Shown here piece by piece: positions 51,954 through 58,067 of a stretch of DNA of 64,000 bases (positions within the stretch are counted from its first letter, which is position 1; each line of letters opens with the position of its first letter). Position numbers and translations under genes: made by a program. The stretch spans positions 37,835,278 through 37,899,277 of the forward strand of contig CM065703.1 of the NCBI GenBank assembly GCA_017654935.2, written 5' to 3'. The notes under the pieces are model-generated. The model saw nothing but the letters and a program-made list of their open reading frames with translations, had not been told where the DNA came from and made no database searches. Source of the DNA: Phymorhynchus buccinoides (lineage: Eukaryota; Mollusca; Gastropoda; Neogastropoda; Raphitomidae).

Positions 51954-54900
51954 TCTGACTTTCTCTCACAGGATTCATACAGATTAATCATATAAAAATT
52001 CACTAACTTTCAAGAACCTTTTTAAGTCGAATTCTGATCGCTTCTCGGCCTTTTGGCTAAAACAGTGATTCAGGAACATAAATTTTTGTTTATACCCTGG
52101 TTGGTTTGTTCAGCCCATCGTACATGGCGAAAGCCGATACGCGACGTTAAACTGAACTTCCAAGAACCTTTTCAAATACCCGTTATCCTATTTTCAAAGA
52201 CCTCTCACAACATGCAATGATGATTGCTTCGATCATGATCATTCAAGTTGCACCGGTGTAACTCGACCAATCGAGGATGTATGATTTTCACAGACCAAAG
52301 CCAATTTTCAAGGACTTTCAAAGACTTGAAAATGGCACTCCATTTCTCAAAGACTTTCAAAGACTGCGAACCCTGTCTCATGCTATTTGTGATCAAGCCA
52401 ATTGAATGAACCCGCTTTTACGAAGGCATCTATGTGTGACTAATAAACTGATCTGCAAAAACAATACTGTAGTAGAAGAAAGAAAAGGAAAAGGCAGAGC
52501 CAAAGAAGATACCAGGGGGGTAGAGATAGATTGGAGAACTTCCAGAAAGCGGAGGAACTATTTCCACTGAAAGATATTCCCCTCCCTCCGCCCCAGTATC
52601 CCCACCAGGGGGCTCATCAAATGCAAATCAGTCGTCCGATCACCAAGCTCTCCGACCCTCAATTTACTATGGGCCCTGGTCAGATCACCAAGCTCTCTGA
52701 TCCTCACTTTACTATGGGCCCGTTAATGACAAACCAGTCATCCAATCACCAAGCTCTCTCTCACTTTACTATGGGCCTGTTAATGACAAACCAGTGGTCA
52801 GCTCACCAAGCTCTCTGACCCTCACTGTACTATGGGCTGTCAATGACAAACCAGTGGTCTGCTCACCAAGCTCTCTGACCCTCACTGTACTATGGGCCCG
52901 TTAATGACAAACCAGTGGTCTGCTCACCAAGCTCTCTGACCCTCACTGTACTATGGGCCCGTTAATGACAAACCAGTGGTCAGCTCACCAAGCTCTCTGA
53001 CCCTCACTGTACTATGGGCTGTCAATGACAAACCAGTGGTCTGCTCACCAAGCTCTCTGACCCTCACTGTACTATGGGCCTGTTAATGACAAACCAGTGG
53101 TCTGCTCACCAAGCTCTCTGACCCTCACTGTACTATGGGCCCGTTAATGACAAACCAGTGGTCAGCTCACCAAGCTCTCTGACCCTCACTGTACTATGGG
53201 CCTGTTAATGACAAACCAGTGGTCTGCTCACCAAGCTCTCTGACCCTCACTGTACTATGGGCTGTCAATGACAAACCAGTGGTCTGCTCACCAAGCTCTC
53301 TGACCCTCACTGTACTATGGGCTGTCAATGACAAACCAGTGGTCTGCTCACCAAGCTCTCTGACCCTCACTGTACTATGGGCCTGTTAATGACAAACCAG
53401 TGGTCTGCTCACCAAGCTCTCTGACCCTCACTGTACTATGGGCCCATTAATGACAAACCAGTGGTCAGCTCACCAAGCTCTCTGACCCTCACTGTACTAT
53501 GGGCTGTCAATGACAAACCAGTGGTCTGCTCACCAAGCTCTCTGACCCTCACTGTACTATGGGCCTGTTAATGACAAACCAGTGGTCAGCTCACCAAGCT
53601 CTCTGACCCTCACTGTACTATGGGCCCATTAATGACAAACCAGTGGTTAGCTCACCAAGCTCTCTGACCCTCACTGTACTATGGGCCCATTAATGACAAA
53701 CCAGTGGTCAGCTCACCAAGCTCTCTCACTTTACTATGAGCCTGTTCATGACAAAACAGTGGTCCACTCACCAAGTCCACACCTGTTGGTCATCACAGGT
53801 GATCACCGATCCGTGCACTTCGTTTGGGTGTGCCCCAGCGTCCGGCGACTGGTCAATGGGCCATTTCTAAAAACAAACAAACGTACAAAAAAGAAAAGTG
53901 GTATCCGTGGGGATACAGGGGGGGGGTCTTCTGCATAAATAGTTTACCCACCTTCTGGAAGTTCTGTGGTTGTAACTTCCTCTAATCGGTCACTCTCTTT
54001 GACTCTGCCTTTTCCCTTTGCTCACTGTCATCTACTATCTTTGTGCCTTACTGGTCCATTCTCCTGCCTTTTTTCAAGAACCACTTTCAAAAAGATTTCC
54101 TCCAGCCGAAGTCGGACATGCTGGGCCTAATTATTTCTTAGTTAGGCGCAAAACGGCAGCATGACGCATCTGTGCTCATAATTGACAGGAAACTGTCTGA
54201 GCGATCGAAGAAGAAGAAAAAGAAGAAAATGAATCACTAAAGCAGTAGACAATAGGTATATAGGTGTAACTCACTTTTAGACATACGGGATAAATGTTTA
54301 TGTGTTCTATTGTGTGACTTAGAGCATGTATATGTGACCTAGCACCACAAAATTAAGAGAAAATTATACAATAGAAAACTTCAGACAACTCTCTTTCTAT
54401 TGATACAAGAACCATACTTGTATCTTTTTCCGTTCCCGAGTTATGAGCATTTAAATTAGGTAGGGTGAGTGTTGTCCATTTTGAGAAAACACAGTCTGAA
54501 GTCTAGCCTAGCTGTAGAAAATGCATTAACCTACTCATTTTAAAACATTTATAAGACCATTTAGAGACCATAGTAAAGAGTATCCTTTATAAATATGAAA
54601 TATAATATGTTAGAGAACACAAAAACACCCATAACTCAAAATTGACAAAAAATGGGATTCTTGACTTTGCAAGCCTGTTGTGAGAAACTAGCCCAGCGAC
54701 TTAATGTCCCTTTCGTGGTGCTGGGTCATATATTATAAGTTTACATGCATTATCTAACATTTGAAGACTACAGAAAGCAAAAAAAAAGGAAAATGGAAAA
54801 TGAAAAAATATAAGCTTGAAATATAGAGTCAGTGCAAGTGTTGCCCCCCCCCCCCCCCCCCCCCCCCACTCCAACCATACCCCTTCACCCCAGTTTTAGG

Positions 54901-56307
54901 GCTTGTGCACATTGGATCCGCAATCTGCAAGTTCTGTACGGAAATCCCATCCTGTGAATATAATAAGAAATAAGGGGATGAGTTTCACGTGTGTAATGTG
55001 CAGACTCCATACTTCTTACTCTTATTTTTCGGATTGCTGATGAGTTTCCGTAAGGAAGTTTTTGTAAATGTGCATCATGCCCTAACCCGCGAATTCAATC
55101 AATCAATTATTTTGATTGTCCCCATTTAAAACAAGGAAATTTGTCTTGCAGTCAAAATAAAAGAATGCAAAATATAATGCCATACAATAAATACATACAC
55201 ATTAAAGAGACCGACCGCACACGGCAACACAGCGAAAGGCCAGTCACAATATAACTTGCCCATCACTATGCCGCCATGGTGAAAGAGTGAAAAATGCCCA
55301 CACGCAAAGACACCCCAACAAATAAACACACACACACACACGCACGCACGCACACACACACACACGCACACATTTTTTCTTTGCATTTAACCCCCCCCCC
55401 CCCCCCACCCCCCCAACACCGTCCACCTAACAGCCAATCAAAGAACCAACATTTTTACAGTTTAAACATTTTTTTTTTTTAAAGACACGCAAATGTATTT
55501 TGTATAAGTTACTGAAACTTTTAAGCACCACCACCACACACACACACACACACAATATATATCGTCAGTTAAATTTAAAAAAATTGTATCTCCATTTTGG
55601 AGGGTTTTGAGTTAGATACATAGTCAGCTCTCTAATTCTTCCCGCCACCTTCCACCAAAAGCTCGTATCTCTAACGACTTTCTATCTGGGGTCAATGAGG
55701 TTGTGAAAATAGAAGAAAAACTCGTTAAGTCCCAAATTCAGATCTAGTTAAGGACAAAAACCTCGTATCTTCGTTCTTTTCAAGTCTAACAAACAAAAAT
55801 TTGGAGAAATGTGAATGAAATACAGGAGTAAACTCACAATGTCTTGAACAACAACCTTGTATCTTCATTCTTTTCAAGTCTAAAACCCCCCAAATATTTC
55901 GGTGTAATTTTAACAAAATGCAGGACTAAACTCGCAATGTCTTGAACAACATATTCATCACAGTTAAATCAATTATGGTCAACGGGGTTAATTTTGCAAA
56001 ACAGGTTTTTTCATTTTTCTCAAAACTACCAAAATTGAGATACAAGGTTTTTGTATTTCACCGACGATATATCTCTCTCAAACTTCCCCCCCCCCCCCCC
56101 CCTCTCTCTCCCTCTCACTTCAGGAGGCAGTTGTTGCTGCACCGGCTCCAGTTCGTGGACGACAAAGTTGAAGCCCAGTTCTGACCGGGAGTGGCCCAGG
56201 GTGACCCGCAACAAGTTCCTCAGGCCCCGCGGGCCGTAGATCTCCACGGGTTCGGACCTCTGGTTGTTCTGGCTGACTGTGCACAGCAGCCCTGGCAGCC
56301 CGAACAC
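40373..56307 (-). CDS. ELAC1: ELAC1, short-form ribonuclease Z (tRNase Z), 3' seven exons, 5'-partial
   Basis: Exons in transcription order: 56307-56119, 53866-53772, 50461-50366, 49700-49601, 47018-46838, 45007-44913, 40495-40373 (879 nt, 292 residues plus stop). All junctions have AG/GT and phases agree. The product follows human ELAC1 from its FGLPGLL segment to the end, with matching length (human 363 residues). Visible motifs: FGLPGLLCTV, PVEIYGP, VVHELEP, HRVPCFAYVV, LGVPPGPDY, GDSSDS (metal-ligand Asp), LLVHETTLE and ITHFSQRY (metal-ligand His). The enzyme is a metallo-beta-lactamase-fold endonuclease that removes 3' trailers from tRNA precursors. The upstream exon or exons with the HxHxDH signature are beyond the window end; the DIRS element lies in the intron before the first exon listed. 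Confidence 0.94.
40499..40735 (+). repeat. (CA)n-rich tract at the ELAC1 last-exon acceptor
   Basis: About 230 bases of CACACA with ACC interruptions. On the - strand it supplies a (TG)n tract in place of a polypyrimidine tract, ending in the GTGTGCAG acceptor. Confidence 0.92.
40831..41178 (+). mobile_element. TACNGTATTTTTCAGA...AAGGCGC palindromic element
   Basis: Left arm TACTGTATTTTTCAGATTAT and right arm CGCCTTATAGTCTGAAAAAT. It contains an inserted segment GTCTGGAACAGACACATATG also present at 12100-12220 and, inverted, at 21740-21900. Relatives: 12049-12376, 13848-14724, 20598-20743 and the 5.3-6.9 kb cluster. Confidence 0.75.
41274..41602 (+). mobile_element. ~329-bp MITE, TACAGTGGAACCTCC termini
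   Basis: Starts TACAGTGGAACCTCCCTTG and ends AAAGGAGGTTCCACTGCA, Tc1/pogo-like in style. It is inserted inside an element with TAAGGCGCACC ends (41262 to about 41700). Non-coding; in the ELAC1 intron before the last exon. Confidence 0.82.
42371..42708 (-). mobile_element. GAA-tailed repeat
   Basis: Inverted copy from GGATCTTCTTCTTCTTCTTC to CCTGTATTCCCACAGGGGG. In the ELAC1 intron before the last exon. Confidence 0.82.
42837..43452 (+). repeat. second copy of the GCGCAACGCC dispersed repeat
   Basis: Same order of blocks as 16257-16855 and the same orientation, ending ACACTTGGCTTTTTACTATA. A 224-aa frame on the other strand across it is not conserved as protein in the first copy and is taken as chance. 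Confidence 0.8.
44058..44239 (+). mobile_element. ~180-bp MITE, TACAGTGGAACCTCC termini
   Basis: Starts TACAGTGGAACCTCCCTTAC and ends AGGGAGGTTCCACCGTA. Shares AAAAATCATCCAAAATGAGG with the 41274 element in inverse order. One further isolated end is at 26975. Confidence 0.82.
44340..44936 (-). repeat. 27-bp minisatellite carrying an ELAC1 donor (about 21-22 copies)
   Basis: On the - strand the unit is CTGTCCTGTGAACTCAAG, then GTAAGACCT. Each copy reproduces the CTCAAG|GTAAGA junction of the 45007-44913 exon. The first copy is the exon end itself. Because 27 is a multiple of three the units read through in frame (VRPLSCELK) until a TAA in the copy at about 44784. Confidence 0.93.
44913..45007 (-). 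CDS. ELAC1: ELAC1 exon (ITHFSQRY motif)
   Basis: A 95-nt exon encodes (K)MTADLANSLNARHLIITH, then FSQRYRPLSCELK. It contains the metal-binding His of the THFSQRY motif. The donor CTCAAG|GTAAGA at 44912 is the first of about 21 copies in a 27-bp tandem array. The next exon joins in phase 0. Confidence 0.94.
45926..46235 (+). mobile_element. GAA-tailed repeat
   Basis: From CCCCTGTGGGGATACCAGGG to GAGCGAACGAAGAAGAAG. In an ELAC1 intron, followed by a CAGACCTG-family element at 46263. Confidence 0.82.
46263..46827 (+). mobile_element. TIR element, CAGACCTG family, abutting an ELAC1 donor
   Basis: Runs from GACCTGTTTACCCCAAA to AGGGAAAACAGGTCTG. It ends about 10 bases from the ELAC1 exon 46838-47018 on the donor side. 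A short frame at 46559 begins inside it; no recognisable protein. Confidence 0.82.
46838..47018 (-). CDS. ELAC1: ELAC1 exon (GDSSDS, HETTLE motifs)
   Basis: A 181-nt exon between GACTGTTGCAG and GTGAGT encodes ICPEEVVGQPQKGLLVAIGG, then DSSDSSQLLKVACNADLL and VHETTLENACHAMCVEKGHS. It holds the metal-binding Asp and the conserved HE(A/T)TL and GHST motifs. The intron sides carry a SINE about 20 bases upstream and a TIR element about 10 bases downstream. Confidence 0.95.
47036..47306 (-). mobile_element. tRNA-derived SINE next to an ELAC1 acceptor
   Basis: Inverted copy, same sense as ELAC1, running from the tRNA-like head at 47306 (GTGCCACTCTACACC on +) to about 47036. It lies about 18 bases from the 47018 exon start. 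Confidence 0.86.
47478..47703 (-). mobile_element. GAA-tailed repeat, internally deleted
   Basis: Inverted copy from TCTTCTTCTTCTTCTTCGAT to ACTATTTATACAAAAGACCC. It lacks the GCTGGGCCTAACTATTT block. Confidence 0.78.
47805..49572 (+). repeat. 34-bp minisatellite (about 50 copies)
   Basis: The consensus is TATAATCAATCAGGGTGATC followed by TATTGCCACAGAAA. Variants are CAATAG, GGAGTG and a deleted 27-bp form near both ends (GATCTATGAAATAAAATC). It fills most of the ELAC1 intron downstream of the 49601-49700 exon, starting about 30 bases from its donor. Confidence 0.95.
49601..49700 (-). CDS. ELAC1: ELAC1 exon (LGVPPGPDY motif)
   Basis: A 100-nt exon encodes (R)LDVEKLKSLGVPPGPDYK, then RIKDGESVTLPDGRK, matching KLNAQKLKDLGVPPGPAYGK of the human protein. 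The acceptor is TTGTGGTAG and the donor AAG|GTCCGT, a weaker 5' site. A 34-bp tandem array of about 1.8 kb begins about 30 bases into the following intron. Confidence 0.94.
49851..50070 (+). mobile_element. MITE, TATTGGCCACTGC family (diverged)
   Basis: Runs from TGTGGTCTGCAACGAACACC to AGTTGCAGAGGCCTATAAG, with the same interior as the 18389 copy (GAATGCCTTTGGTGGGTGGG). In an ELAC1 intron. Confidence 0.75.
50115..50218 (+). repeat. (GT)n microsatellite
   Basis: About 85 bases of almost pure GT after CTGTTTATAATAGAGT, in an ELAC1 intron. ORFs across it in both directions are artefacts. Confidence 0.95.
50366..50461 (-). CDS. ELAC1: ELAC1 exon (HRVPCFAY motif)
   Basis: The acceptor is TTGTGCTTCAG. 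The exon encodes LRDGCYTVQAVWIQHRVPCF, then AYVVREADKPG. It aligns with the family stretch FHRIPSFGFSVVEKKRPG. The donor is GGCAG|GTGTGTGTG, meaning the 5' splice site is the start of a (GT)n run. Confidence 0.93.
51505..51860 (+). mobile_element. LINE ORF2 C-terminal remnant
   Basis: The translated frame contains ICKLCEFSVENKMHFLLCCP followed by FH, a C-x2-C...H-x4-C knuckle found at the end of many LINE reverse transcriptases. Stops follow. The tail is GGGGCCTTGGCCTTATGGAA and TACAAATTTTC, then a (CT)n run. Confidence 0.65.
52037..52060 (+). pseudogene. U2 snRNA 5'-end fragment
   Basis: ATCGCTTCTCGGCCTTTTGG plus CTAA is identical to the first 24 nt of U2 snRNA. The following bases (AACAGTGATTCAGG) do not continue U2. 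It has no upstream U2 promoter elements and is a truncated retro-fragment, not a gene. Confidence 0.75.
52180..52395 (+). repeat. CAAAGACCTCTCACRACATG repeat, first copy
   Basis: CAAAGACCTCTCACAACATG, GCAATGATGATTGCTTCGAT, then TTCAAGTTGCACCGGTGTA and AAAATGGCACTCCATTTCTC. All blocks recur at 63030-63400 in the same order. No coding potential. Confidence 0.75.
52638..53790 (-). repeat. ~61-bp minisatellite carrying an ELAC1 donor (about 19 copies)
   Basis: The - strand unit contains GAGCTTGGTGAGCTGACCAC, TGGTTTGTCATTAAC and GGGCCCATAGTACAGTGAG. The first copy is the exon junction ACTTG|GTGAGTGGACCACTG at 53772. Units of 60 and 62 bp alternate (GGGCTGTC versus GGGCCCGTTA forms), suggesting higher-order duplication. 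Confidence 0.9.
53772..53866 (-). CDS. ELAC1: ELAC1 exon (KWPIDQ...)
   Basis: A 95-nt exon after TTTTTAG encodes KWPIDQSPDAGAHPNEVHGS and VITCDDQQVWT. It is the poorly conserved insert region before the HRVPxF motif. The donor TTG|GTGAGT is the seed of a ~61-bp tandem array. Phase 0 in, phase 2 out, matching the single base that opens the next exon. Little family conservation, so support is mainly splicing and frame. Confidence 0.82.
53898..54226 (+). mobile_element. GAA-tailed repeat
   Basis: From TGGTATCCGTGGGGATACAG to TGAGCGATCGAAGAAGAAG. It starts about 30 bases upstream of the ELAC1 53866 exon start, i.e. in the intron just before that acceptor. Confidence 0.82.
54332..54729 (+). mobile_element. 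MITE of the TGTGACCCAGCACC family
   Basis: Begins ATGTGACCTAGCACCAC and ends TTTCGTGGTGCTGGGTCAT. About 400 bp, close to full length and inverted relative to the 15690 copy in its interior. In the first ELAC1 intron of the window. Confidence 0.83.
54740..56100 (-). other. ELAC1 intron stretch with simple repeats
   Basis: Poly-C runs (54845-54867, 55391-55407, 56085-56101) and (CA)n (55325-55372). A LINE-type end ATCAATCAATTATTTTGATT is at about 55095, and a short direct repeat CTTGAACAACAACCTTGTAT or ACATATTCATC with CTCGTATCTTCGTTCTTTTC is at 55740-55960. No exon seen. Confidence 0.5.
56119..56307 (-). CDS. ELAC1: ELAC1 exon (FGLPGLL segment)
   Basis: Sixty-three codons, phase 0 to 0: VFGLPGLLCTVSQNNQRSEP, then VEIYGPRGLRNLL and VVHELEPVQQQLPPE. 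The acceptor is TTGCTGGGCAG and the donor GTGAGA. The residues directly before it in the family are HLHGDH, which must be in the previous, unseen exon. Only 18 intronic bases separate the acceptor end from the DIRS element. Confidence 0.94.
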
Positions 56308-56365
56308 CTGCCCAGCAACAAGACTGAGGAATTTTTATTAATTCTACTATCTATTTTATCTATAT

Positions 56366-56495
56366 ACTTACCATTCCACTACAAAGTGCATATTTGTACA
56401 AGATTAGCTTGGAAGACAGAACAAAATCCAGAGTGTCTTACTACCACAACTCCCAATCCACGTAACTTCCGGTGTAGCAGACTACTCACTTTCTT
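56366..56495 (+). repeat. DIRS left inverted terminal repeat
   Basis: About 130 bp that are the near-perfect reverse complement of 62239-62367. They include CTTACCATTCCACTAC at the outer side and ACTACTCACTTTCTT at the inner side. Confidence 0.92.
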
Positions 56496-56572
56496 GAAAG
56501 CAAGCACCCAAAAAAAAGGGAAGGTACACATTCAAAAACCATTAGGAGGGAGGTGGGAGGGTCAATTAAATG

Positions 56573-56672
56573 TAGTGGAATGGTAATTATATATATAAAA
56601 TAGATATTAGAATTAATAAAAATTCCTCAATCTATTCTATCATCCTTACCATTCCACTACAAAGTGCAAGAT
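56573..56672 (+). repeat. DIRS internal complementary region
   Basis: The first half (to about 56627) is the reverse complement of 56326-56378. The second half (about 56629-56672) is the reverse complement of about 62343-62382. The two are fused at TTCCTCAATCTATTC. This defines both ends of the element and fits the circle-templating model of DIRS replication. Confidence 0.9.
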
Positions 56673-56855
56673 TACCAACAAGGAGGAGGGTAATGGTAAA
56701 GCACTACTCTGAGACCACGGAACAAACCATGACAGAGATATCACATAAACACACACATACCCTCTAGAATAAGAAGGTAAATCCGCAAAGCATGTTACAT
56801 ATCCCCCAAAAGACTTAAAATAAGTCTATAAAAACAAACAGACAAAAGTCATACC

Positions 56856-58067
56856 TCAAAAGGACACCGTCTTGGAGGACAACACAGCACGGCGAATACC
56901 AAAAGTGTTGTCCTGCCGGAGAGTGGAAAACTCGCGCAGATAGTAAGAGGTAAAGGTAGTCTCCGACTTCCAGAAGGCGGAGGACATAATGGCAGGGACT
57001 GGAACACCCCTGACCAAGGCTAGTGAGGTGCTAATAGCCCTAACTTCGTGAGCCCGTATACCTGGGGGCGCAGAACGATCGGCGTGGGAGTAGGCTAGTC
57101 GAATCAACTCGACTAACCAGCGAGCCAAAGTGGCCTTACGGATATCATTTGAATAGTTGGAATTCAAAGAAATGAAAAGGCGGCGCTTCTGGCTACGGAA
57201 CGAGGCTGACCGAAGGAGATACGTGCGCAAACAGCGAACCGGGCACAGACATCTATCCTCATCGTCCGGAGCGAGGATGTTAGAGAGACTCTCGATAACA
57301 ACCAACGGAGAAGCTTGCTGAGCCGATTGATTTTTCGCACGGAATTCCGGTAGAAAAGACAGGGAGATCGAGGAACCATCCTCCGCGAACTCAAAATCAT
57401 TAACTAAACCACTAAGAGCGTGGATACCACTCACACGTCTCGCTAAGGCAAGACTAACAAGGAAAAGCGTCTTAAAAGAAAGAAGCTTAAAAGATAACGA
57501 AGAAAGCGGTTCACATTCTGACCTGAGAAAGTGAAGCACAAGAAAAACGTCCCATTGCGGAAGTCTGATGGTCGGGCGAATTGACTTATTACGCAAACCA
57601 TCCAAAAAATGGGAAACCAAAACAGAAGAAGCAAAGGAAGGTTGACGACCAGTAGCAATAGAAATAGTGCTAATAACTGCCGACTTATAACCTGACAAAG
57701 TTTGGGCCAAGAGGCCCTTCTCATTATGCAAATGAGACAAAAAGGAAACAAACTGAGCACCAGTCGGGTGCAAAGGTGAAAAAGACTCAACTGTACAGAA
57801 ATTGAACCAAGAGGTCCAACGCAAGGAATATAAGGTATTAGTGCTTTGACGGCGGGATTGAAGAATCACTTCAATGGCTTCACTTCTCAGACCCTGTGAC
57901 CGCAACCCTGACCGCAAAGTAGCCAAGCGGTCAGATGAAGGACGGCAGGATTTCGATGCGGAACGCCTGTGCGCGGTTGAACCAGAGACCTTGGTGTCAA
58001 CTGGAGGGGAACACCCGGCACGTGGGTGAGAGCTAACAGCTCGGGGAACCACGGACTGTTTTCCCAT
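56856..58067 (-). CDS. DIRS tyrosine recombinase ORF (about 403 aa)
   Basis: The frame is open far upstream, but the part before about 58070 is a shadow of the RT gene. The ATG at 58067 (MGKQSVVP) is a sensible start. An N-terminal SAM-like core-binding region (STNTLYSLRWTSWFNFC, QTLSGYKSAVIST) leads to the catalytic domain. That domain shows LALARRVSGI (Arg I), GIRAHEVRAIS (the HxxR box) and a C-terminal FTSYYLRE (nucleophile Tyr). These are the R-HxxR-Y residues of tyrosine recombinases that integrate the circular DNA. Confidence 0.92.
   Translation of the reverse strand: MGKQSVVPRAVSSHPRAGCSPPVDTKVSGSTAHRRSASKSCRPSSDRLATLRSGLRSQGLRSEAIEVILQSRRQSTNTLYSLRWTSWFNFCTVESFSPLHPTGAQFVSFLSHLHNEKGLLAQTLSGYKSAVISTISIATGRQPSFASSVLVSHFLDGLRNKSIRPTIRLPQWDVFLVLHFLRSECEPLSSLSFKLLSFKTLFLVSLALARRVSGIHALSGLVNDFEFAEDGSSISLSFLPEFRAKNQSAQQASPLVVIESLSNILAPDDEDRCLCPVRCLRTYLLRSASFRSQKRRLFISLNSNYSNDIRKATLARWLVELIRLAYSHADRSAPPGIRAHEVRAISTSLALVRGVPVPAIMSSAFWKSETTFTSYYLREFSTLRQDNTFGIRRAVLSSKTVSF

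Noticed and set aside
52037..52080. Functional U2 snRNA gene
   Set aside because: Only the first 24 nt match; the branch-recognition region and later stem-loops are absent.
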